The position numbers and the translations under genes were made by a program. DNA of 64,000 nt from Chitinophagaceae bacterium UBA7600. Lineage in GTDB: Bacteria; Bacteroidota; Bacteroidia; Chitinophagales; Chitinophagaceae. Shown here piece after piece: positions 43,791 through 52,403 of this stretch. The notes beneath the pieces were generated by a model. It was not told where the DNA came from. It did no database searches and was given only the letters and a program-made list of their open reading frames with translations. How positions within the stretch are numbered: the stretch's first letter is position 1; each line of letters opens with the position of its first letter. Location of the stretch: NCBI GenBank assembly GCA_002478885.1, contig DLKC01000073.1, forward strand, positions 62,001 to 126,000. The letters run 5' to 3'.

Positions 43791-45719
43791 TTACTTCAGC
43801 ACTTTAATAGTTTTTTCTTGTTGTCCGCTGTATTGCACAAAGTAAATACCTCGGGATAATGCCCCAGCCGATCTAAATTTAAATTGGTAATAACTGTCTT
43901 TAGCTAAGTCCACTTCGATTTTTTCAATCACCCTACCAAGCCCATCAGTAAGCCTGATAGAAACTTTGCCGGATTCAGGAGATTTTAAATAAACAGATAA
44001 CTGGTTGCTGAAAGGAACCGGATAAACAGTGATCCAGTCTCTGAGATAGATTCCCGTTTTTCTTAAAGTGATGCTTCTCTGGGTAAGTGAGTCTTTATAA
44101 AGTACGGTATAGTCTCCTGCCGGATAAAGGTCAAGCGCATTGAATGCAGTGTCATACACTTCCTGCTGTTCTGTTGATAATGTATAAGTGCGAATATAGC
44201 TACCATTCTTATCTAACAGGCTTAACTGAGCCATTCCATCAACCTGGCCAATAAGCTTTAGCTGAATTTTATTGCTGAAAGGGTTTGGGCTGGCAAATAA
44301 CCAGTCGGTGCCATACAATTCGATATTCTGTTTTTTCTTTAATATGAGGTAAGCCGCCTTCATATCAGGAATGCCGTAACCATAAACGTCGTCGGGGTGG
44401 GAGTACCCGCCGGCACCTTTATAAACAGCATCCAATATAGTCATGTTATTATATTGGGGAAATGCCTGCCAAAGGCAGGCAATAAGCCCGTTTAGATTAG
44501 GGTTGGAGAAAGAAGTGCCACTTCCTGTAACCGGAACATTGGTCGTTCCAAAAACTGTTGTGCCTGATCCAACCGAAACAACATTCGGCTTCAATCTACC
44601 TGGGTAGCCATAGCTGCTAAACGGCGCAATTTGTCCTGTTGAATTAACAGCGCCTACAGTGCAAATACTGTCAGCATCTGCCGGGAAAATAATATAGTGC
44701 CAGCTATTGTTTCCTTCATTGCCGGCGCTGTTGGTAACGATCATTCCTTTTGCTGCCGCTTTTGCAGCGCCTTGACTGCTCATTGTAGTATTTGCATAAA
44801 AATCATCATAGCTATGATTAAAAGATGGATCGTCAAAAACATAATAACCGAGCGAGGATGTTATCATGTCTGCGCCTGCGCTATCGGCAAACTCGGCCGC
44901 TACGACCCAGTTGTGTTCCTCAATAGGATATTCACTATTGACATTTTCACTTCTAAGCAACCAGAAATTAGCTTTGGGCGCTGTGCCAACCATAACACCG
45001 GGAACGTTAGCCCCAATAATACTAAGACAATACATGCCGTGAGAATTGTCTTCGTCAACACTGTTATCAAAATCAACGAAATCACGTTCACCCAAAACCT
45101 GCCCGTTCAGGCGCATGCTGTCAAATGCACTCAGGGTTTTGTAATGGTAAAACCCTGCATCAAGCACGGCAATAGTTATGCCTGATCCGGTGAAATTTTT
45201 ATTGTGGAGAAATTCGCCATTGTGCATGTTCACCTGGTCATAAGAAGATCCATAATTAAAATTATCTTCCATTGAACTTTGAACATTTGCTGCACCGCTT
45301 AATGTCTCCACTTGTTCTTCGAACCTTTCATAAGTAGGTAGTACTGTTCCGGCAGCGATATTGCCGACGGCTTGCGATTTTGTGACGAAAGCTAATTTCC
45401 CAATTGCTTCCATTGTTGCAGGATCAGGGCAATAAACCAATAACTGGTTCAACCATTTACTTGTACTCAGCAAACTTACCTTGCCCTGTGCAAGCACTTG
45501 CTGAACGTAAGACGGATTTACGGGAAGGTCGCTGCTGTCAAAAGCAATAGAATATCGTGTACGCCGGTCAATGGCTTTTTGAGAAAGATAGGCAGAAGGG
45601 TTGCTTAAGCTGTACGGCGAATTATACTTATCAATAAACCGGATAATGTATTTATTGTACTGTCCAAAGCCATACAGCGCAGGGATCATCAATAACATCA
45701 AAAAGGCGTAGCGTTTCAT
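43791..45719 (-). CDS. T9SS-secreted S8 family serine peptidase (subtilase)
   Basis: 642 residues from the ATG at 45719 (signal peptide ending YGFGQ). A longer open frame to 45836 would translate a repeat and is rejected. The catalytic triad is visible as Asp in TIAVLDAGF, His in DNSHGMYCLSI and Ser in GTSFSNPNLNG, with the oxyanion Asn in TNSAGNEGN. Two successive C-terminal modules (about 470-560 and 562-642) both look like T9SS sorting domains (SPNPFSNKIQLKL and VYPVPFSNQLSVYL). Secreted or surface-bound proteolysis is likely; substrate unknown. Confidence 0.9.
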   Translation of the reverse strand: MKRYAFLMLLMIPALYGFGQYNKYIIRFIDKYNSPYSLSNPSAYLSQKAIDRRTRYSIAFDSSDLPVNPSYVQQVLAQGKVSLLSTSKWLNQLLVYCPDPATMEAIGKLAFVTKSQAVGNIAAGTVLPTYERFEEQVETLSGAANVQSSMEDNFNYGSSYDQVNMHNGEFLHNKNFTGSGITIAVLDAGFYHYKTLSAFDSMRLNGQVLGERDFVDFDNSVDEDNSHGMYCLSIIGANVPGVMVGTAPKANFWLLRSENVNSEYPIEEHNWVVAAEFADSAGADMITSSLGYYVFDDPSFNHSYDDFYANTTMSSQGAAKAAAKGMIVTNSAGNEGNNSWHYIIFPADADSICTVGAVNSTGQIAPFSSYGYPGRLKPNVVSVGSGTTVFGTTNVPVTGSGTSFSNPNLNGLIACLWQAFPQYNNMTILDAVYKGAGGYSHPDDVYGYGIPDMKAAYLILKKKQNIELYGTDWLFASPNPFSNKIQLKLIGQVDGMAQLSLLDKNGSYIRTYTLSTEQQEVYDTAFNALDLYPAGDYTVLYKDSLTQRSITLRKTGIYLRDWITVYPVPFSNQLSVYLKSPESGKVSIRLTDGLGRVIEKIEVDLAKDSYYQFKFRSAGALSRGIYFVQYSGQQEKTIKVLK

Positions 45720-45733
45720 AAAAGAAATAATCT

Positions 45734-45741
45734 CAAATCTA
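45734..45741 (-). promoter_or_regulatory. Possible -7 box of the S8 peptidase gene
   Basis: TAGATTTG on the minus strand, 15 bp upstream of the ATG; it supports the start at 45719. No -33 element was seen. Confidence 0.45.
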
Positions 45742-45804
45742 AACGGAATGTTTCGGAATTTATTTTTTAGTTGAAGAACCAAAAAGATGCCATGAAAACT
45801 GAAC

Positions 45805-45860
45805 GTACAAGTGAGTGACACAACCGGCGATGCCACAGGTACCGCAGCTGACGACCAAAA
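45805..45860 (+). repeat. Dispersed intergenic repeat, type B copy
   Basis: GTACAAGTGAGTGACACAAC, CGGCGATGCCACAGGTAC, then GACGACCAAAAAG. It is in a divergent region between the peptidase and the 45949 gene. Confidence 0.88.
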
Positions 45861-45948
45861 AGCTTCCGCGCTTTGGAAATACCCAATCCGTACTTTTCAT
45901 TCGCGTAGTTTGCCTCATTCATTTACCTTTATTTTTATTTAACTGAAT

Positions 45949-46344
45949 ATGGCTGAAAATGAAAACAGCGCGCCGCTGAAAAGATTACAGAACCGATACC
46001 GGCTTGTGGTGATGAACGACGACACTTATGAAGAAGTCGTTACGTTCAGGCTGTCGAGGCTGAGCGTTTATGTAGGATTGAGTACAATTTTTGTTTTACT
46101 CGTTAGTCTAACCGTTGCATTGCTGGTGTTGACGCCTTTGAAATACTATATTCCAGGTTATGGCAACAATACCAGTCGCACCGAATTGCAATTGCTGAAA
46201 ATGCGTACCGATTCACTGCAGCAAGCGATTATTTATAAAGACAAATATCTTAATAATATAAAACAGGTGCTTAGCGGCGACACGCCAAAACAGCTCGACA
46301 CGGCTGCTATCAATTTGCCAAAACCCGATATTTCTGACGATTGA
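45949..46344 (+). CDS. Small single-span membrane protein resembling the N-terminus of Bacteroidota M23 peptidases
   Basis: 131 residues. The opening YRLVVMNDDTYEEVVTFRLSRLSVYVGLST and the helix about 47-68, then LTPLKYYIPGYG, look like the membrane-anchor region of M23 endopeptidases of this phylum, but the protein ends shortly after a coiled coil (about 75-110) and has no peptidase domain. It is the first gene of a tight run (16 bp to AtpZ by my start choice). It may be a regulatory or scaffold protein. Function unknown. Confidence 0.78.
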   Translation: MAENENSAPLKRLQNRYRLVVMNDDTYEEVVTFRLSRLSVYVGLSTIFVLLVSLTVALLVLTPLKYYIPGYGNNTSRTELQLLKMRTDSLQQAIIYKDKYLNNIKQVLSGDTPKQLDTAAINLPKPDISDD

Positions 46345-46360
46345 TAAAGTGAAAACACTT

Positions 46361-46570
46361 ATGGCAGAAAAAAAGTCAAACAAACAATTACTGTTCGAAT
46401 ATGCAGGGCTTGGATTTCAACTGCTCGTTACAATAAGTATTGCGATCTATGCGGGCAAGTGGCTTGACGACTGGATAAAAACCAGCGTTCCTGTATTTTT
46501 GTGGCTGCTGCCGTTAATGGTAATAATAGTAATGATTTTTAAAGCAATAAAGGATACATCAAATAAATAA
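46361..46570 (+). CDS. AtpZ/AtpI-family small membrane protein
   Basis: 69 residues from the ATG at 46361 (a GTG at 46349 is in frame). Two membrane helices (about 14-32, 42-60) and the motif YAGLGFQLLVTISIAIYAGKWLDDW are typical of AtpZ/AtpI, accessory proteins of the F-type ATP synthase that help c-ring assembly or Mg uptake. No atp structural genes follow within the window, so the gene is separated from the ATP synthase operon here, or the operon is elsewhere. Confidence 0.85.
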   Translation: MAEKKSNKQLLFEYAGLGFQLLVTISIAIYAGKWLDDWIKTSVPVFLWLLPLMVIIVMIFKAIKDTSNK

Positions 46571-46571
46571 A

Positions 46572-46976
46572 ATGGACAATAAAGTAGTAAGCAAGGCGGT
46601 GTTGCCGCTTTTTATTTTCTTCATGTTGGTGAATGCATTTTGTACAATTTTCAAATCATTTTTAACAGAAAAAGCGATCGACCCTATTGTGGTGGGTTTT
46701 GCAAATATTATTTTATTTGTGATCTCTCTTGCAATTTTTCTTATGCAGCGTAAAGCATTGCAAAATAAAAATCCCAATGCTTTTGTAAGAAGTGTAATGG
46801 CCGCAACTTTTATTAAGCTAATGGTCATAGGCCTCTCTGTAACCGCCTATCTTTTTATAGCAGGTGAAAACAAAAGCGTTTATGCTATTGTTGCTGCAAT
46901 GTTTTTATATGTTGTTTATACCGTAATTGAAGTGCGCACCGCATCGAAAATGAACAGGAAGAATGGCGTCAGCTGA
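46572..46976 (+). CDS. Four-helix membrane protein of unknown function in the AtpZ operon
   Basis: 134 residues, with four hydrophobic segments (about 10-30, 38-58, 74-95, 100-120). It starts 1 bp after the AtpZ stop and overlaps the next gene by 14 bp, so the four genes form one operon. It is placed where ATP synthase subunit-I-like proteins often lie in Bacteroidota; this is inference from position, since I see no diagnostic motif. Confidence 0.78.
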   Translation: MDNKVVSKAVLPLFIFFMLVNAFCTIFKSFLTEKAIDPIVVGFANIILFVISLAIFLMQRKALQNKNPNAFVRSVMAATFIKLMVIGLSVTAYLFIAGENKSVYAIVAAMFLYVVYTVIEVRTASKMNRKNGVS

Positions 46977-47586
46977 AGAGCACCCAATGCAAGCGTTGGC
47001 AGCATTTCTGCCATCCAACAGCTTTGAAAAAGTGGCTGATTACCTTCATCACTACAAGGTTCACCTCACGGTTACACGGGAACGAAAGAGCGTTCTCGGC
47101 GATTACCGCAATGCAGTGCGTGGAAAAAATCACCGCATATCCGTTAACGGAAACCTCAATAAATTTTCCTTTCTTATAACGTTACTGCACGAGCTGGCTC
47201 ATTTGCTCACACACGAAAAGTATGGCCACCGTGTGGCATCGCATGGCAAAGAATGGAAAGCTATTTACGGCCAATTGTTATCTGCCTTTTTACAGCATAA
47301 TATTTTTCCTTTAGACATAGAAACAGAATTGCAGCGATCACTCGTAAACCCGGCGGCAAGCAGTTGTGCAGAGGAGCACCTTATGCGGGTCTTACGCAGG
47401 TACGATGTAAAGAAAGATGGTTTTCTCACAGTAGAAGAAATTACAACAGGAGACATTTTCACTACCAAAGACGGGAGACATTTTAAAAAAGGTGAGAGGC
47501 TTCGTAAGCGTTATCGTTGTACAGAAATAAAAACGGGGTTGGTGTATTTGTTCAGTGCGTTATACGAAGTAAGAATTGCCGGGTAA
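46963..47586 (+). CDS. SprT-like zinc metalloprotease domain protein
   Basis: 207 residues. HELAH (76-80) with a following H94 (SHGKEWK) gives the three zinc ligands of the SprT/SprTN family, whose eukaryotic members cleave DNA-protein crosslinks. Bacterial function is mostly unknown. The C-terminal half (about 125-205) has a zinc-ribbon-like region without the usual cysteines and a HFKKGERLRKRYRC segment. The start at 46963 overlaps the previous gene; the ATG at 46987 (MQALAAFLP) is an alternative. Last gene of its operon. Confidence 0.85.
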   Translation: MASAEEHPMQALAAFLPSNSFEKVADYLHHYKVHLTVTRERKSVLGDYRNAVRGKNHRISVNGNLNKFSFLITLLHELAHLLTHEKYGHRVASHGKEWKAIYGQLLSAFLQHNIFPLDIETELQRSLVNPAASSCAEEHLMRVLRRYDVKKDGFLTVEEITTGDIFTTKDGRHFKKGERLRKRYRCTEIKTGLVYLFSALYEVRIAG

Positions 47587-47588
47587 AA

Positions 47589-47647
47589 ATTTTTATAACC
47601 CCGGCTGCAGTGCTTGCATTAGCGCTTGTTGCGTCGCACTCTTCATC
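47589..47647 (-). repeat. Dispersed intergenic repeat, type A copy
   Basis: ATTTTTATAACCCCGGCTGC, then TTGCGTCGCACTCTTCATC. Begins 2 bp after the SprT gene stop. It forms an inverted A/A pair with 47692-47750. A third decayed core (GGTCGCCACACTTGTTAC) lies at 47674-47690 between them. Confidence 0.88.
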
Positions 47648-47691
47648 TGAAGTAACACTATTGGTCGCGGGGGGTCGCCACACTTGTTACA

Positions 47692-47750
47692 GCACAAGAG
47701 TGCGACGCAACGAAAGCTACATTTTCGTCCCCGGGGCCGGCCACAAAAAA
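47692..47750 (+). repeat. Dispersed intergenic repeat, type A copy
   Basis: GCACAAGAGTGCGACGCAAC, then GGGGCCGGCCACAAAAAA. The A-run doubles as the U-tract of the sucC terminator. Confidence 0.9.
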
Positions 47751-47773
47751 GCCCCCATAAAAATGAGGGCTTA
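47744..47773 (-). terminator. Intrinsic terminator of sucC
   Basis: AGCCCTCAT / ATGGGGGCT with a TTTT loop (one G-T pair), then TTTTTT on the minus strand. Confidence 0.82.
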
Positions 47774-47797
47774 ATGTATAACCAATGGTTCATATTG

Positions 47798-49009
47798 TTA
47801 GGCAACAGCTTGCTTTACCAGTGAGGCTGCTTCGCTCAGTTGTATTGCACTCTGCACTTTTAAACCGCTTTCGTCAATCAGCTTTTTTGCTTCTTCTGCA
47901 TTTGTTCCCTGCAGGCGAACGATGATGGGAATATTGATATTGCCAAGCTTGTTATATGCTTCGATGACACCGGCAGCAACACGGTCGCAACGAACAATGC
48001 CGCCAAAGATGTTGATGAGAATTGCCTTTACATTCGGATCTTTCATAATTATACGAAACCCGGCTTCAACAGTCTGCGCATTCGCGGTTCCACCCACATC
48101 GAGAAAGTTAGCGGGCTCCCCACCACTAAGTTTGATCATGTCCATAGTGGCCATTGCCAAGCCTGCGCCGTTTACCATGCAACCAACGTTACCATCGAGT
48201 TTAACAAAGTTGAGGTTGTACTGGCCGGCTTCCACTTCTGTTGGATCTTCTTCAGTAATATCGCGCATGGCTGCAAGATCAGGATGGCGCATTAGTGCGT
48301 TTTCGTCAAGGTTCATCTTACAGTCAACCGCGATGATTTTATCATCACTTGTTTTGAACAAAGGATTTATTTCGAGCATGCTGCAATCGAGGCCAACATA
48401 AGCGTTGTATAGATTTGTAACAAACTTCACACAGTTTTTGAAAGCCTCCCCGCCAAGCCCGAGATTGAAAGCGATCTTTCGTGCCTGGAAACCCTGCAAA
48501 CCGCCACCGGGATGCACCCATTCTTTAAATATTTTCTCAGGCGTGTCGTGGGCTACATCTTCGATATTCATGCCGCCTTCGGTGCTATACATAATCACGT
48601 TCTGGCCTTTAGTGCGATCCAGTAGAATCGAGAGATAATATTCCTTTACAGGGTTAGGACCTGGATAGTAAACATCCTGCGCTATAAGAATCTTATTAAC
48701 TTTTTTGCCTGCGGCACCGGTTTGAATGGTAACCAATGTATGGCCGAGAATATTTTTTGCAATATTGCTAATATCTTCCAGGCTTTTGCCTACAGCAACA
48801 CCACGCTGTTCGCTACCTGCAATCTTTCCTTTACCCCGGCCACCGGCGTGTATCTGCGCTTTCACCACAGCAAAATTATTTCCCGTTTGCGTTTTAATCT
48901 GGCGGTAAGCCTCCTCTGCTGCCATCACCGATTCAACAGCCATCCCTTCCTGAACGGGAACATTATATTTTTTCAATAATTCCTTTGCCTGGTACTCGTG
49001 CAGATTCAT
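47798..49009 (-). CDS. sucC: ADP-forming succinate-CoA ligase subunit beta
   Basis: 403 residues. The ATP-grasp domain (about 1-240, MNLHEYQAKELLKKYNVP and HAGGRGKGKIAG) and the CoA-ligase domain (about 245-403, GAGLAMATMD, GGTANAQTVEAGFRII, NIFGGIVRCD) are complete. With SucD it converts succinyl-CoA to succinate with formation of ATP in the TCA cycle. sucD is not adjacent, as is common in this phylum. It is divergent from the DUF4920 gene, with a repeat copy between. Confidence 0.97.
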   Translation of the reverse strand: MNLHEYQAKELLKKYNVPVQEGMAVESVMAAEEAYRQIKTQTGNNFAVVKAQIHAGGRGKGKIAGSEQRGVAVGKSLEDISNIAKNILGHTLVTIQTGAAGKKVNKILIAQDVYYPGPNPVKEYYLSILLDRTKGQNVIMYSTEGGMNIEDVAHDTPEKIFKEWVHPGGGLQGFQARKIAFNLGLGGEAFKNCVKFVTNLYNAYVGLDCSMLEINPLFKTSDDKIIAVDCKMNLDENALMRHPDLAAMRDITEEDPTEVEAGQYNLNFVKLDGNVGCMVNGAGLAMATMDMIKLSGGEPANFLDVGGTANAQTVEAGFRIIMKDPNVKAILINIFGGIVRCDRVAAGVIEAYNKLGNINIPIIVRLQGTNAEEAKKLIDESGLKVQSAIQLSEAASLVKQAVA

Positions 49010-49082
49010 AGTAAAAAAGTTTGCTTGCGAAGATAGGGCAATAAAGATTCAATTTCCAAGATACAAAAGCAAGTTGTAAAGA

Positions 49083-49141
49083 TATTTATGGGCCGGGCTT
49101 TTGAAACCGCACTGAGCTTTCTTTGCGTCGCACACTTGTAC
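49083..49141 (-). repeat. Dispersed intergenic repeat, type A copy
   Basis: TTTATGGGCCGGGCTTTTG, then TTGCGTCGCACACTTGTAC. It is in a divergent intergenic region, not at a gene 3' end. Confidence 0.88.
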
Positions 49142-49222
49142 TTCCAGCCCCTGACCCGGCAACGTAAAGCAAGCGGCAATCGCAATAAATGTAGTATTTT
49201 GCAGCCGTAAAATTTTATCGTT

Positions 49223-49696
49223 ATGAAAGCATTTTTTTCCATTTTGTTCCTGTTTTTTAGTTTGTCTTTTGTCCGTGCCCAGCCACCATCCGTCCCTGCT
49301 GAAAAAGGAACAATCTTTGGAGCTAAGACTACTGCGGATAATGCCATTAATGTAGATCAGCTACCTGCCGTTATGCAAAGCAACAAGGGAGAAAAAACAG
49401 CGGTAAAAATAAAAGGTGTTGTTACGGCTGTTTGTGAAGAAATGGGCTGCTGGATAAAAATAAAATCTACAACCGGCGATATGATGGTTAAAATGAAGGG
49501 CCACTCATTCTTTGTGCCACTCGCATTAAACGGAAAAGAAGTGGTGATCGATGGCATGGCTGAAGAAAAAGAAACATCGGTGGAACAACTGAAACACTAT
49601 GCTGAAGACGCCAACAAAACCAAGGAAGAAATTGCTGCCATTAAAGAACCAAAGAAAGAAATTATTGTGGAAGCAAAAGGCGTTTTGGTTTTATAA
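49223..49696 (+). CDS. DUF4920 domain secreted protein
   Basis: 157 residues with a signal peptide (1-19, ending VRAQ). The domain (about 28-157) carries KIKGVVTAVCEEMGCWIKIKS, with the Cys pair of DUF4920 proteins, and resembles OB-fold-like domains with a possible metal site. Acidic/lysine-rich end segment. Role unknown. Single gene on the plus strand. Confidence 0.9.
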   Translation: MKAFFSILFLFFSLSFVRAQPPSVPAEKGTIFGAKTTADNAINVDQLPAVMQSNKGEKTAVKIKGVVTAVCEEMGCWIKIKSTTGDMMVKMKGHSFFVPLALNGKEVVIDGMAEEKETSVEQLKHYAEDANKTKEEIAAIKEPKKEIIVEAKGVLVL

Positions 49697-49745
49697 TTAT
49701 TCAGCGAGATTTTAAACGCCAGGCTTCTAAGGGCTGAAGCATAAA

Positions 49746-50792
49746 TTACAATTTCTTCGCTGTAACGTATTCGGTCCATTTTTTAATTACTTCAGACATA
49801 TCATCGGGTAAAGGGCTTTCAAAGAAAATTTCTTTGCCGGTAACCGGATGTTTAAAGCCCAGTGTTCTTGCATGTAGTGCGCAGCGTGGGCATAAATCAA
49901 AACAGTTGTCTACAAATTGTTTGTATTTGGAATAAATCGTTCCCTTTAAAATTTTATCGCCGCCATATTCCCAATCGTTAAACAGTGTATGGCCAATATG
50001 CTTCATGTGAACGCGTATCTGGTGCGTACGACCGGTTTCGAGTACGCATTCAACCAGTGTTACATAGTTAAGCCGCTCAATAACCTTATAATGCGTAATA
50101 GCATGCTTGCCATGATCACCTTCCGGATAGGCATCAAACATTTTCCTAAACCGCTGATGACGCCCTACATGGGCCTCAATGCGGCCAGCCTCTTCCTCTA
50201 TGTTCCCCCAAACCAACGCGATGTACTGCCTTGTTACTGTATGGTTGAAAAATTGCTTTGCGAGGCTGGCAGCCGATTCAGCGGTTTTGGCAACTACGAG
50301 CAGACCGGTAGTGTTTTTATCGATCCGGTGAACCAATCCGTAACGAGGTAATTTGTCTTCATCAATACTCGGGTTTTGCTGCAGCAAATGATAAGCAATG
50401 CCATTCAGTAAAGTGCCGGTGTAATTACCCACGCCCGGATGAACAACCATATTTGATGGTTTGTTGAGTACCATTACCACATCATCTTCGTACACGATAT
50501 TGAGCGGGATGTTTTCGGGCTTTACATCTGTGTCTTCCGGCCTGGAGAAGCTTAGCAAAAGAATAGCGTCGCCGGGCTTTATCTTGTAATTATTTTTTAC
50601 AGGTTTTCCATTCACAGTAAGAAAGCCTGCTTCAATAGCCATTTGCACTTTGCTGCGGGTGGCATTCACAATGCGCTGCTGAACCCACTTGTCTATGCGT
50701 GTTGGCTCCTGGCCTTTGTCAACCACGAATGAATGGCGTTCGTATAGTTCTTCGCCGCCTTCTTCTTGTGATATTTCAGGATCGTCCAGCAT
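49746..50792 (-). CDS. RluD-type 23S rRNA pseudouridine synthase
   Basis: 348 residues. An S4 RNA-binding domain (about 30-90) precedes the PseudoU_synth_2 catalytic domain (about 95-300). The catalytic Asp is in HRIDKNTTGLLVVAK, and RTHQIRVHMKHIGHTLFNDWEYGG is the usual second motif. It would isomerise uridines in 23S rRNA (RluD modifies the helix-69 loop). An N-terminal acidic extension of ~20 residues lies before the S4 domain. Assignment to RluD itself over RluC-like is by length and domain order. Confidence 0.93.
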   Translation of the reverse strand: MLDDPEISQEEGGEELYERHSFVVDKGQEPTRIDKWVQQRIVNATRSKVQMAIEAGFLTVNGKPVKNNYKIKPGDAILLLSFSRPEDTDVKPENIPLNIVYEDDVVMVLNKPSNMVVHPGVGNYTGTLLNGIAYHLLQQNPSIDEDKLPRYGLVHRIDKNTTGLLVVAKTAESAASLAKQFFNHTVTRQYIALVWGNIEEEAGRIEAHVGRHQRFRKMFDAYPEGDHGKHAITHYKVIERLNYVTLVECVLETGRTHQIRVHMKHIGHTLFNDWEYGGDKILKGTIYSKYKQFVDNCFDLCPRCALHARTLGFKHPVTGKEIFFESPLPDDMSEVIKKWTEYVTAKKL

Positions 50793-50910
50793 AATTGCTG
50801 CAAAGTAAATGGAATAAATCTTTACTTGGTAATGCTACGGTTTTGCAGCGTCGATAATCTGTACGCGGATAGTTAAGCTGACAGACTGCATGCTGCAAAA
50901 TGTTACAGAG

Positions 50911-50965
50911 GCACAAGTGAGTGACACAACAGGCGATGCCAGTTGTATTGAAGCATGGGCAAAAA
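50911..50965 (+). repeat. Dispersed intergenic repeat, type B copy
   Basis: GCACAAGTGAGTGACACAAC, AGGCGATGCCA, then GCATGGGCAAAAA. It touches the stop codon of the 50966 gene. Confidence 0.88.
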
Positions 50966-52381
50966 TTATTTCTTTTTGCCGACTCTCTTAATAAGACGGT
51001 AGTAAAATTCTTTGTTGAAGAGTTGCGAATCTTTCATAGCCTTGTATGTAAGGAATATGCCTATTGGCATGAGCACAATGGAAGAAAGCCACATACCAGT
51101 GAATACGCTGGTTACGCCTTGTTTGGCAAATTTCTCTCCGAAGGTATTGAGCATATTAAACAGCACGAAGAAAGCGATCGCAAAAATAAGTGGTGAACCG
51201 AGCCCCCCTTTACGGATAATTGAACCGAGCGGTGCACCGATGATGAACATAACGACACATGCGAAAGACAGTGTGATTTTTCTATGCCATTCTATCCAGT
51301 GCTTTCGCACCATGTCGGTTTTTGATGCAAAATCAGCCGATGCCAGTTCCGCCACGCTTTTAGTACTGCTAACAGAGGAGAAAGCACGGTCGAAGACTTG
51401 AATTTTTAACGAGTCGGGGATGACTTCGGCAAGATTTTTTATTTTTTTTACTGGCTGTATTTGCGACGCAGGCCAGGCAGAATCACGGTATTTTACAAAG
51501 CCCTCAAAATTGGCAAGGTCGTGCACCGATCTTGAATAATACTTATTTCCAAGGTCGCCGAGCGAATCCAACGCCTTATTGATTTGTCTTATACTAAGCA
51601 TTTTGGGGTCGTACTTAAACAGGCTGTCTTCTGTTTTATTTAGTTTAAAACTACTGAGATCAAATTCCTTTTTGTAATCTTTAAAACCCAGTCGAATATA
51701 CTCTGTATTGGTGCTGTAACGGTTACCACTCTCCTGGTAATTCCACCCGTTGTGCAATTCGAACTCGAGAAAACGCTGGTCGGGTGTAATGCGCATTACG
51801 CCACTCTCGGCCACCATGAAATTATCCTGAAGGGTATAATTTCTTTCATATATAACAACATTATGAATGGTGCTGTCATCTTCATCTTTTTTACCGATCT
51901 TAATAACATAACCTTCAATCTTATCGTAAAAAACACCTTCCTTTATATCGAAGGCCGGTTTTTTTACAATGATGTCGTACTTAAGCGCGTTAAGTTTTAA
52001 ATTGGCAACAGGAATAATGTTGTTGGCAAATAAAAATGCTACGGCGCTCAAGATTACCGTAAGAAAAAGCAGTGGCCGCATGAACCTGATCAATGGAATA
52101 CCCGCTGATTTTATCGCGACCAGTTCAAATGTTTCACCTAGGTTTCCAAAGGTCATTATGGAAGAAAGCAGCAATGCAAGAGGAAGTGCAAGAGGTACCC
52201 AGGTAACAGCAACAAGGCCGGTAAGATATGCCAGGGTGCCAGGGTCTAGACCTTTGCCCACGAGATCGTCGATGTATAACCAAAAAAACTGCATGGTTAG
52301 TACAAAAATGGCAATCATAAAAGTCGCGAAAAATGGACCAGCAAAAGACCGCAAAATAAGTATGTCGAGTTTTTTTATCAC
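50966..52381 (-). CDS. LptF/LptG (YjgP/YjgQ) family lipopolysaccharide export permease
   Basis: 471 residues. Six membrane helices, three at each end (about 15-40, 45-80, 100-120 and 355-375, 385-405, 415-440), flank a periplasmic beta-jellyroll region (about 125-340). LptF and LptG form the LPS-extracting ABC permease with LptB. The motif MTFGNLGETFELVAIKSAGIPLIRFM at about 76-101 contacts the ATPase. LptF versus LptG cannot be decided here because no partner gene is nearby. Confidence 0.92.
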   Translation of the reverse strand: MIKKLDILILRSFAGPFFATFMIAIFVLTMQFFWLYIDDLVGKGLDPGTLAYLTGLVAVTWVPLALPLALLLSSIMTFGNLGETFELVAIKSAGIPLIRFMRPLLFLTVILSAVAFLFANNIIPVANLKLNALKYDIIVKKPAFDIKEGVFYDKIEGYVIKIGKKDEDDSTIHNVVIYERNYTLQDNFMVAESGVMRITPDQRFLEFELHNGWNYQESGNRYSTNTEYIRLGFKDYKKEFDLSSFKLNKTEDSLFKYDPKMLSIRQINKALDSLGDLGNKYYSRSVHDLANFEGFVKYRDSAWPASQIQPVKKIKNLAEVIPDSLKIQVFDRAFSSVSSTKSVAELASADFASKTDMVRKHWIEWHRKITLSFACVVMFIIGAPLGSIIRKGGLGSPLIFAIAFFVLFNMLNTFGEKFAKQGVTSVFTGMWLSSIVLMPIGIFLTYKAMKDSQLFNKEFYYRLIKRVGKKK

Positions 52382-52403
52382 CGTATGCCGTTAATTTTTC
52401 ACT

